Source of the DNA: Clostridiales bacterium
GTDB taxonomy: Bacteria > Bacillota > Clostridia > Oscillospirales > CAG-272
Assembly: GCA_003522145.1 (NCBI GenBank)
Contig: DPGD01000025.1
Coordinates: forward strand, 1 to 19,391
Direction of reading: 5' to 3'
Length of the DNA stretch: 19,391 nt
Below the pieces are notes generated by a model that saw nothing but the letters and a program-made list of their open reading frames with translations, had not been told where the DNA came from and ran no database searches. Positions 7,654 to 13,967 of this stretch are shown in pieces (position 1 is the first letter of the stretch; the number at the start of each line of letters is the position of its first letter). The position numbers and the translations under genes are program-made.

Positions 7654-9639
7654 ATGGCAGAGAATCAAGTGCTGACATCGGCAGGCGAGGAGAAGGAGCT
7701 TTCGGAACTGTTGCAGATCCGCAGAGACAAGCTGAGCGCATTGGTGGAGGCCGGCCAAAACCCCTTTGAGCTTACCTCCTATCCGGTGGATGCCTATGCG
7801 CAGGAGGTGAAGGCTCAGTTTACCGACGGGGAGGAGAAGACCGTGCACATTGCCGGCAGAATGATGAGCCGTCGGATCATGGGCAAGGCCTCCTTTGCCC
7901 ACATTATGGACCATTCCGGGGAGATTCAGATCTATGTGAAGCGGGATGATGTGGGGGAAGAGGCCTACAATCAGGGCTTTAAGAAATGGGACATCGGAGA
8001 CATTCTGGGCGTGGAAGGCTTTGTTTTCCGCACCCAGACAGGAGAGATCTCCATCCATGCAACATCCCTCACCCTGCTCTCCAAATCCTTATTGCCGCTG
8101 CCCGAAAAATTCCACGGGCTGACCAATCAGGACCTGCGCTACAGACAGCGGTATGTGGACCTGATCATGAACCCGGAGGTGAAGGACACCTTTGTGAAGC
8201 GCTCCCGGATTCTGAGAGAGATCCGGTCCTACCTGGACAGCAAGGGCTTTTTAGAGGTGGATACGCCGATTCTCACTCCTTTTGAGATCGGCGCTTCGGC
8301 CCGTCCCTTCAAGACCCATCATAACACGCTGGATATGGATATGTATCTGCGCATTGAAACAGAGCTGTATCTGAAGAGACTGATCGTCGGCGGCTTTGAC
8401 CGGGTGTATGAGGTGGGCAGAATCTTCCGGAACGAGGGCATGGATACAAAGCACAATCCGGAGTTTACGACCATTGAATTGTATCAGGCATACACCGATT
8501 ATAAAGGGATGATGGACCTGGTCATTGAAATGAACACCATGCTGGCGGAGAAGATCTGCGGAAGTACGGTTATTACCTACCAGGGAAAGACCATTGATAT
8601 GGGTCATTGGGAGAAGATGACCATGGTGGAGTCGGTGAGAAAATATGCCGGCGTGGATTACGATGACTGGAAGACCGACGAAGATGCCCGTGCGGCCGCC
8701 AAGGCCAAGCATGTGGAGGTTCCGGCGGATGCCACCAAGGGTACGGTTTTGGCGGAATTCTTCGATGCCTATGTGGAGGAACAGCTGATCCAGCCCACGA
8801 TCATTTACGATTATCCGGTGGAAAACAGTCCCCTTGCCAAGAAAAAGCCCTCCAATCCGGCCTTTACCGAGCGGTTTGAGTATTTTATCAATGCCACCGA
8901 ATTCGGAAACGCTTTTTCCGAGCTGAACGACCCGATCGATCAGAAGGAGCGGTTTGAGCGGCAGGTAGCCAATAAGAGAAAGGAAGATCCCAACACCACG
9001 GCTCAGGTGGACTACGACTATGTGACCGCATTGGAATACGGTCTTGCGCCCACCGGAGGCTTGGGCTTCGGCATTGACCGTCTGGTGATGCTTCTGACCG
9101 ACAGCGCTTCCATTCGGGACGTGTTGCTCTTCCCCACCATGAAGCCTGCCGACAGCGAGGGACGGCCCACAGCCGGAGCCGCACAGGAGCCTGCAAAGGG
9201 AAGCTCCGGGGCAGAGACGGCTTGTGCCGAAACCGTGGTTCCGGCGCCGGCGGCAGAAAAAATTGATTTTTCCAATGTGGAGATCGAGCCGTTGTTCAAG
9301 GAGTATGTGGATTTTGAAACCTTCAGCAGATCGGATTTCCGTGCGGTAAAGGTCCTTGCCTGCGAGGCAGTGCCCAAGTCCAAGAAGCTGTTGAAGTTCA
9401 CACTGGATGACGGAACGGGCACGGATCGGATCATCCTGTCGGGCATCCATGCCTTCTATGAGCCGGAGGAATTGGTGGGCAAAACCTGCATCGCCATCAC
9501 CAATCTGCCGCCCCGTCCCATGATGGGCATTGATTCCTGCGGAATGCTGATTTCCGCCGTTCATGAGGAAAAGGGAGAAGAGAAGCTCCATTTGCTGATG
9601 GTGGACGACCATATTCCCGCCGGGGCGAAATTGTATTGA
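7654..9639 (+). CDS. lysS: Class II lysyl-tRNA synthetase fused to a C-terminal tRNA-binding (EMAPII/Trbp111-like) domain
   Basis: LysRS charges tRNA-Lys with lysine using ATP. Residues about 1-500 form a standard class II enzyme: an OB-fold anticodon-binding domain (AGRMMSRRIMGKASFAHIMD), motif 1 near LEVDTPILTP, motif 2 around VGRIFRNEGMDTKHNPEF, and motif 3 GGLGFGIDRLVMLL (about 468-481). An Ala/Pro/Glu-rich linker (about 505-535) joins this to an extra module (about 545-661). That module matches the tRNA-binding domain found at the C terminus of many MetRS and in EMAPII: DFRAVKVLACEAVPKSKKLL, ILSGIHAFYEPEELVGK and GIDSCGMLISA. The total of 661 residues is about 160 more than an ordinary bacterial LysRS. 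AAGGA lies ten bases before the ATG. A strong hairpin terminator follows the gene. Confidence 0.95.
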   Translation: MAENQVLTSAGEEKELSELLQIRRDKLSALVEAGQNPFELTSYPVDAYAQEVKAQFTDGEEKTVHIAGRMMSRRIMGKASFAHIMDHSGEIQIYVKRDDVGEEAYNQGFKKWDIGDILGVEGFVFRTQTGEISIHATSLTLLSKSLLPLPEKFHGLTNQDLRYRQRYVDLIMNPEVKDTFVKRSRILREIRSYLDSKGFLEVDTPILTPFEIGASARPFKTHHNTLDMDMYLRIETELYLKRLIVGGFDRVYEVGRIFRNEGMDTKHNPEFTTIELYQAYTDYKGMMDLVIEMNTMLAEKICGSTVITYQGKTIDMGHWEKMTMVESVRKYAGVDYDDWKTDEDARAAAKAKHVEVPADATKGTVLAEFFDAYVEEQLIQPTIIYDYPVENSPLAKKKPSNPAFTERFEYFINATEFGNAFSELNDPIDQKERFERQVANKRKEDPNTTAQVDYDYVTALEYGLAPTGGLGFGIDRLVMLLTDSASIRDVLLFPTMKPADSEGRPTAGAAQEPAKGSSGAETACAETVVPAPAAEKIDFSNVEIEPLFKEYVDFETFSRSDFRAVKVLACEAVPKSKKLLKFTLDDGTGTDRIILSGIHAFYEPEELVGKTCIAITNLPPRPMMGIDSCGMLISAVHEEKGEEKLHLLMVDDHIPAGAKLY

Positions 9640-9665
9640 GCAACGGGAAATGGGTATTTGAAGCA

Positions 9666-9708
9666 AAAAGCCAAGCCAACCGCTTTCAGGGCGGAAGGCT
9701 TGGCTTTT
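9666..9708 (+). terminator. Bidirectional intrinsic terminator between lysS and the ROK gene
   Basis: AAAAGCCAAGCC (9666-9677) and GGCTTGGCTTTT (9697-9708) are a perfect 12-bp inverted repeat, extended inward by CCGC (9680-9683) with GCGG (9691-9694). The A-run on the left and T-run on the right let it terminate transcription in both directions, which suits its place between two convergent genes. I see nothing else between 9709 and 9823. Confidence 0.85.
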
Positions 9709-9823
9709 GAAGTTCTGTGCAAAGAGGGAAAAAGCGAAGCGGGGAGCTCTCTTGCCGATGGGTGTTTTCGGGAAAGCGCTGCCTTTTCCGGCTCCGCTCT
9801 TTTTTCGGATTTCGGTTGGCGCT

Positions 9824-10999
9824 TCAGACCGTTTGCTCTCCGGTGAATATCCGGTCGAAAATCAGGCAGGCACCGCCGAGGAGCGGGGCGTCCGCGCCAA
9901 AGGAGGAGCGGAGAACGGAAACGGTTTTGTAGCCCTTTGAAAGGATTCGGCTGTTGAGGAGAGTTTCCAGCATGGAAAGGATGCTGTCGGGCAGGTAGAT
10001 ACCCTCATGGCCGATGACGATGCTTTGCAGATCCAGCATATTTACCGTATTGACCAAGGCCACGGCCAACTTTTCGGTGATGTCGGTGAACACGGTTTTC
10101 GCCGCCGGAATTTCGGCATAGCGGGCAAAGTCCTTGGGCAGAACCGGATGTCCCAGCGCTTTTTCAAGGCGTGCGGTGATCACGGGAATGTTGGCATAAA
10201 CCTCCAGACACCCCCGGTTTCCGCAGTTGCAGACCGGTCCTTCGCATTGGATGCTCATGTGACCGATTTCACCCACGGATTTGCAGCCCAGCTTACAGGG
10301 ATGCCCGTCGAGAATAATGCCGGCTCCGATTCCATTGGTAATGCCCACATACATGAAGCTGTCCGTCACCCTCCCGATACCGTAAAAATGCTCGGCAATT
10401 GCGGCGGCGTTCATATCATTTTCAAGATAAACCGGAAGATGGTATCGGTTCATCAGCAGTTCTGCCACAGGATAATCGGTGATGCCGTAAAAGTTTGTCG
10501 GGTCCAAGATCACGCCGGTGGAGGGATTCAAAGGGCCGACAGCGGATACGCCGATGCCGAGAAATTTTCTTTCGGGAAACGCTTCGGCGGTGAATCGGAG
10601 AGCCTTGTCGCAAAGGCTGAAGATTTTTTCTTCAAGAGAGCTTTTGGATTCGTTTTTCAGGGGAATGCTTTCGGAAAACAGACGGTCCAGCCTGAAGGAG
10701 CAGACAATGACCGCCAGCTCGTTTCTGGAGATATAAAGGCCCAGGGAAACAGGCGATTGAGCGGAGATTTCAAGAAAGGTCGGTGCCCGGCCAACGCCCG
10801 GAGCACTTTCGCCTTTTCCTTCAACGATATACCCGTCCTCGATCAGCTCCCCCACGATTTTGGTGATTGCCATCTTGGTCAGGCCGATTTTTTTGGTAAT
10901 GTCTGCTCTGGAAAGCTGCTTGCCCGCAATAAGACGCAATACAATTCCGCGGTTTCTGTTTTTGGTTCGGACGCTGTTGTATCCGGTGCGTTCGCTCAT
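9824..10999 (-). CDS. ROK-family transcriptional repressor (NagC/XylR/Mlc type)
   Basis: This 391-residue regulator has an N-terminal winged helix-turn-helix (about 17-65: LSRADITKKIGLTKMAITKI) joined to a sugar-kinase-fold ROK domain. The sugar-site motif ENDMNAAA (193-200) and the ROK zinc site H247 plus CNCGNRGC (C257, C259, C264) are all present, so the sensing domain looks intact. The ligand is probably a sugar or sugar phosphate; by context mannose or a related sugar is a guess. Two in-frame ATGs lie near the start. I chose 10999 because GAAAGGA is nine bases upstream of it and only three from 11005. The gene is divergent from the F5/8C gene, whose promoter carries a 15-bp palindrome that this protein is the best candidate to bind. 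Confidence 0.9.
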   Translation of the reverse strand: MSERTGYNSVRTKNRNRGIVLRLIAGKQLSRADITKKIGLTKMAITKIVGELIEDGYIVEGKGESAPGVGRAPTFLEISAQSPVSLGLYISRNELAVIVCSFRLDRLFSESIPLKNESKSSLEEKIFSLCDKALRFTAEAFPERKFLGIGVSAVGPLNPSTGVILDPTNFYGITDYPVAELLMNRYHLPVYLENDMNAAAIAEHFYGIGRVTDSFMYVGITNGIGAGIILDGHPCKLGCKSVGEIGHMSIQCEGPVCNCGNRGCLEVYANIPVITARLEKALGHPVLPKDFARYAEIPAAKTVFTDITEKLAVALVNTVNMLDLQSIVIGHEGIYLPDSILSMLETLLNSRILSKGYKTVSVLRSSFGADAPLLGGACLIFDRIFTGEQTV

Positions 11000-11103
11000 A
11001 ATCATGAATCCTTTCAAAGCTGTGTTTTTGTGAAAGTAAGGAAAACACCGGAAAACCGGCGGCATTTGTGACCGAATGCGTCCTCTTTCGCTGACTTACG
11101 ACG

Positions 11104-11112
11104 ATTATACCA
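11104..11112 (-). promoter_or_regulatory. Extended -10 promoter element for the ROK gene
   Basis: On the minus strand TGGTATAAT (11112 down to 11104) is a perfect extended -10 element. No good -35 hexamer is visible at the expected distance, which is acceptable with an extended -10. Transcription would begin near 11097, giving a leader of roughly 100 bases. The palindromic operator of the divergent promoter lies about 130 bp away and does not overlap this site. Confidence 0.5.
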
Positions 11113-11201
11113 TGTATTTTTGAACAAATGATGAAGAAGCCCCTGAATTTTCCTTGTGCACTATTACTGTTTTTGGGAGAAAAAATTGTCTATTTTAATG
11201 A

Positions 11202-11230
11202 TTGACACCCCAAAAAAAGCGTGCTATACT
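11202..11230 (+). promoter_or_regulatory. Sigma-A promoter of the F5/8C binding-protein gene
   Basis: TTGACA (11202-11207), a 17-base spacer and TGCTATACT (-10 TATACT at 11225-11230 with the extended TG) form a near-consensus promoter. Transcription would start around 11237, exactly at the left edge of the palindromic operator. ATTGTC (11185-11190) lies 11 bases before the -35 and recurs at the same distance in the GH92 promoter. Confidence 0.85.
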
Positions 11231-11236
11231 CTAAAA

Positions 11237-11251
11237 GTAAACGAAGTTTAC
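11237..11251. promoter_or_regulatory. Palindromic operator GTAAAC-N3-GTTTAC, copy 1
   Basis: GTAAACGAAGTTTAC is a perfect inverted repeat of 6-bp arms around three bases. It begins six bases after the -10, so a bound repressor would block transcription start. The same arms with a different centre occur at the matching place in front of the GH92 gene, and nowhere else that I noticed. The neighbouring ROK repressor is the likely ligand; a LacI-type regulator encoded elsewhere is the alternative. Confidence 0.75.
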
Positions 11252-11275
11252 AAATTAGAGAAGGAGAACTGAAAA

Positions 11276-13714
11276 ATGAAAAGATTTCAGAATGGCGTTT
11301 CCGTTTTACTCGCAATTCTGGTCATGCTGTCCTCTGTTGCCACATGGGCAGTGTTTGCAGAAGGCGAATTCGCTTTAACGGCTGTGGACGGCACAGCCGG
11401 GAACAGCGGAGAAGGATTGGATAAGCTGTTTGACGGCGACCTTGAAAGTAAATATTGCACCATGAATGACACGGCATATGTTGTGGCGAAGTTTTCTTCC
11501 GCCCAGCCGATCAATGCGTATTCCCTTACATCTGCGGATCAGTCGGCCAGAGACCCTGCCGCATGGGTTTTCTACGGCTCCAACGACGGGGAAAGCTGGA
11601 CGGAGTTGGACAGCCGCAGCGAGGAAACCTTCGCAATGAGATGGTGGACGAATACCTATTATTTTGAAAATGAAACTTCCTATATGTACTATAAGCTTTC
11701 AATTACCGAGAATCAGGGCATCGATCCGTATGGCTACGATATTCTGGCTCTTGCCGAGCTGTCGGTTGCGATTTCCGAACCGGAAGAGGATAACCGGATT
11801 TATATCGATTCCTCTACGGCAGAGGGAACCGAAGGAAACGGAAGTCATTCGATCGACAAACTGTTTGACGGCATTCTTAGCACCAAGTATCTGGTCATGG
11901 ACAAGACGGCCGCGGTTTGGTTCTCGCTGAACAAGGCAACGGCGATCAATTGCTATAAGCTGACCTCCGGCGACGACCAGCCGGCAAGGGATCCTTCTGC
12001 TTGGACCTTCTACGGCTCCAACGACGGGGCAAACTGGACGGAGTTAGACAGCCGTTCCGGTGAGAGCTTTGCGCAAAGAAACTTTGAGATGGTTTACTAT
12101 TTCGAGAATACTACGGAATATCTCTGGTTCAAGCTGGATATCACGGGCAACAACGGCGTGGATGACTTCGGATTGGACATTCTCCAGCTGGCCGAGCTCT
12201 CGGTCGCTGTGGAAGATTCCCAAGAAGATACGAGAATTCTGGTGGATACGGCCACGATTCAGGCTACCGAAGCGAACAGCACGAGCGAGTCGGCGGAGAA
12301 GCTGTTCGACGGCAATATAAGTACAAAATATCTGACCAAGAGTTCGTCGGCAGAAGTGATCTTTGCTTTGACCGCCGCAAGGGCAATCAATACCTATACA
12401 ATGACCTGCACGACCGACTGGGCGTCGAGATACCCGACCGCATGGACCTTCTACGGGTCTGTGGACGGTACAGACTGGGTGGAGCTGGACCGGCGTTCGG
12501 GAGAGGGCGCTGTGGCCATTTCCGGGGCTGCCTCCTATACTTTTGAAAATACAGTTGAATACAAGTGGTTCAAACTGGAGATTTCCGATAACGGCGGAAA
12601 TACCTATACAGGCCTTGCCGAGTTTTCGGTTTCGATCAGCGACAGTCCGGCTGTCACGGACAGACAGGTGTTTGTACAGGATTCAACGGTCACGGCTACA
12701 GAACCTTATGGCTCCAATCCCGCTTCGTCCCTCTTTGACGGTCAGCTGGAAAGCAGCCGGTATTTAGTGGCCGGCACTTCCGCAACGGTAACCTTTGCTT
12801 TGACGAATGCCGCAGCTGTGAATCGCTATATTCTGTTCAGCGCCAACGATCATAGCGAAAGAACGCCTTCGGACTTCACCCTTTCGGCCTCTAACGACGG
12901 AGAAAGCTGGGTGGTTCTGGATGAGCAGACGGGAGCAGCCTGGGGTACGAATGATCTTTTCTGCGGGCATGTGTTCACGTTTGAGAATTCTGTGGCTTAT
13001 AAGTGGTATAAGCTGGAGGTGACGGCTGTCCGGTCGGGCAGTTACCTGGCTTTGTCCGAAATTTCACTCTTTGCCTCCTCTCCCTCCGAAGGAGCGGATA
13101 TATATGTTCCCTCCGGCGTGGAAAGTGTTGCAGGAGTTCTCGAAAGCTCGGTGTTGCGGAGTCTGATTCTCAAAAACACCCTGCTCAGCGCATCCGATGC
13201 CGTTGCATTTGATTCGCTGGGAGCCTTGACTGTTTACTGTCATAAGCGCACGGACGGTATGGATACGGTGGCTTCTTCCCTTGCGGGAAAGGAAAATGTG
13301 ACCGTGAAAAACCTTCTGTCGGTGGTTACGGATGTAAAGGTCGGAGTGAAGGCGGGAAGGAATATAGTTACCGGACTTGGATGTATTACGGCGGAAGATC
13401 TGGACTATGAAACGCTTTCACTTGTGATGACCTTCAAGCTGGGCGACGATATTGTAAAGCAAAAGGAGATCGGTGTCCGGTCGGTATATGAGACGATCTC
13501 CGGTTATGCGACTACCAGTGCCGACATCGCCACTGTGCTGGGTATCGATTTTGTAGAAGGCAGATATCTGTTCGGCCTTTCGGTCTGCGGCGTGCCTGCG
13601 GGTGCGTATGATGTGGAAGTTCAGGCTGTGGGCACGGTCAAGGGCGCAGACGGCACGCCTGTGGAGATCTGCAGCGAAGTTTATGCCGAAAGCATCCTGG
13701 TTCCGGCACTCTGA
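11276..13714 (+). CDS. Secreted multi-domain F5/8 type C (CBM32-like) carbohydrate-binding protein
   Basis: This 812-residue protein has a signal peptide (1-28, cut after AVFA) and four tandem F5/8 type C (discoidin-like) domains at about 32-170, 175-312, 318-457 and 462-602. Each has an LFDG motif near its start, then (S/T)AWxFYGSNDG-W-ELD-type sequence (more varied in copies 3 and 4), and a final YK-body strand ending ALAELSV or similar. Domains 1 and 2 are almost identical in parts even at the DNA level, pointing to recent duplication. The last 200 residues (about 605-812) match no family I recognise and look beta-rich. There is no catalytic domain, dockerin, SLH domain, sortase signal or membrane anchor, so the product is probably released or held by binding glycans. 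AAGGAG lies nine bases before the ATG. It is expected to be co-regulated with the GH92 gene. The ligand is unknown. Confidence 0.85.
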   Translation: MKRFQNGVSVLLAILVMLSSVATWAVFAEGEFALTAVDGTAGNSGEGLDKLFDGDLESKYCTMNDTAYVVAKFSSAQPINAYSLTSADQSARDPAAWVFYGSNDGESWTELDSRSEETFAMRWWTNTYYFENETSYMYYKLSITENQGIDPYGYDILALAELSVAISEPEEDNRIYIDSSTAEGTEGNGSHSIDKLFDGILSTKYLVMDKTAAVWFSLNKATAINCYKLTSGDDQPARDPSAWTFYGSNDGANWTELDSRSGESFAQRNFEMVYYFENTTEYLWFKLDITGNNGVDDFGLDILQLAELSVAVEDSQEDTRILVDTATIQATEANSTSESAEKLFDGNISTKYLTKSSSAEVIFALTAARAINTYTMTCTTDWASRYPTAWTFYGSVDGTDWVELDRRSGEGAVAISGAASYTFENTVEYKWFKLEISDNGGNTYTGLAEFSVSISDSPAVTDRQVFVQDSTVTATEPYGSNPASSLFDGQLESSRYLVAGTSATVTFALTNAAAVNRYILFSANDHSERTPSDFTLSASNDGESWVVLDEQTGAAWGTNDLFCGHVFTFENSVAYKWYKLEVTAVRSGSYLALSEISLFASSPSEGADIYVPSGVESVAGVLESSVLRSLILKNTLLSASDAVAFDSLGALTVYCHKRTDGMDTVASSLAGKENVTVKNLLSVVTDVKVGVKAGRNIVTGLGCITAEDLDYETLSLVMTFKLGDDIVKQKEIGVRSVYETISGYATTSADIATVLGIDFVEGRYLFGLSVCGVPAGAYDVEVQAVGTVKGADGTPVEICSEVYAESILVPAL

Positions 13715-13739
13715 TTTCAAAAATTAAAGATTACAGTGA

Positions 13740-13779
13740 TTGTATAGGCGGCGGTTTTTTAGAATCGCCGCCTATACAA
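13740..13779 (+). terminator. Perfect 14-bp stem hairpin after the F5/8C gene, with the T-run in its loop
   Basis: TTGTATAGGCGGCG (13740-13753) and CGCCGCCTATACAA (13766-13779) are exact reverse complements around a 12-base loop GTTTTTTAGAAT. The position 26 bases after the stop codon suggests termination or protection of the 3' end of the mRNA. Unlike a classic intrinsic terminator, the T-run is in the loop and the sequence after the stem is A-rich, so its mechanism is uncertain. Confidence 0.6.
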
Positions 13780-13846
13780 ACGGCAGAAAATCCGACATTT
13801 GTGATTTTGCATGGAATTGATAAAGAAATATTGTCGGTTTGCACAA

Positions 13847-13875
13847 TTGACAATCGGTACTTTTCTTGGTATACT
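13847..13875 (+). promoter_or_regulatory. Sigma-A promoter of the GH92 gene
   Basis: TTGACA (13847-13852) and TATACT (13870-13875) are 17 bases apart, the same hexamers and spacing as in the promoter at 11202. ATTGTC (13830-13835) again lies 11 bases ahead of the -35. Transcription should start near 13882, leaving a leader of about 85 bases with a small TCTGC/GCAGA hairpin (13919-13932). Confidence 0.85.
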
Positions 13876-13882
13876 GAAGTAA

Positions 13883-13897
13883 GTAAACTGAGTTTAC
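13883..13897. promoter_or_regulatory. Palindromic operator GTAAAC-N3-GTTTAC, copy 2
   Basis: GTAAACTGAGTTTAC has the same perfect 6-bp arms as the copy at 11237 with a different three-base centre. It starts seven bases after the -10 and is followed by the same AAAT. Because the centre differs while the arms do not, selection on the arms is likely. The central CG needed for a cre-type site is absent here. Confidence 0.75.
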
Positions 13898-13967
13898 AAA
13901 TAATGGTCATGCAAAGGATCTGCAATCGCAGAGAAACAAGCAGGGCTCAGGAGAGAGGAAAACAGAA

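Noticed and set aside
8251..9666. Reverse-strand open frame of 471 codons inside lysS
   Set aside because: It lies wholly antisense to a well-supported lysS reading frame, is rich in His, Gly and Arg, and has no recognisable motif. High-GC coding sequence often leaves such open shadows.
10007..11071. Forward open frame of 354 codons across the ROK gene
   Set aside because: It is antisense to the ROK regulator, whose helix-turn-helix and zinc motifs are clear. The forward translation shows no family features.
11237..11251. Reading the palindrome as a catabolite-repression (cre) site
   Set aside because: The cre consensus has a central CG and a different arm spacing. Copy 2 at 13883 lacks the CG, and both copies keep GTAAAC and GTTTAC exactly, which points to a different regulator.
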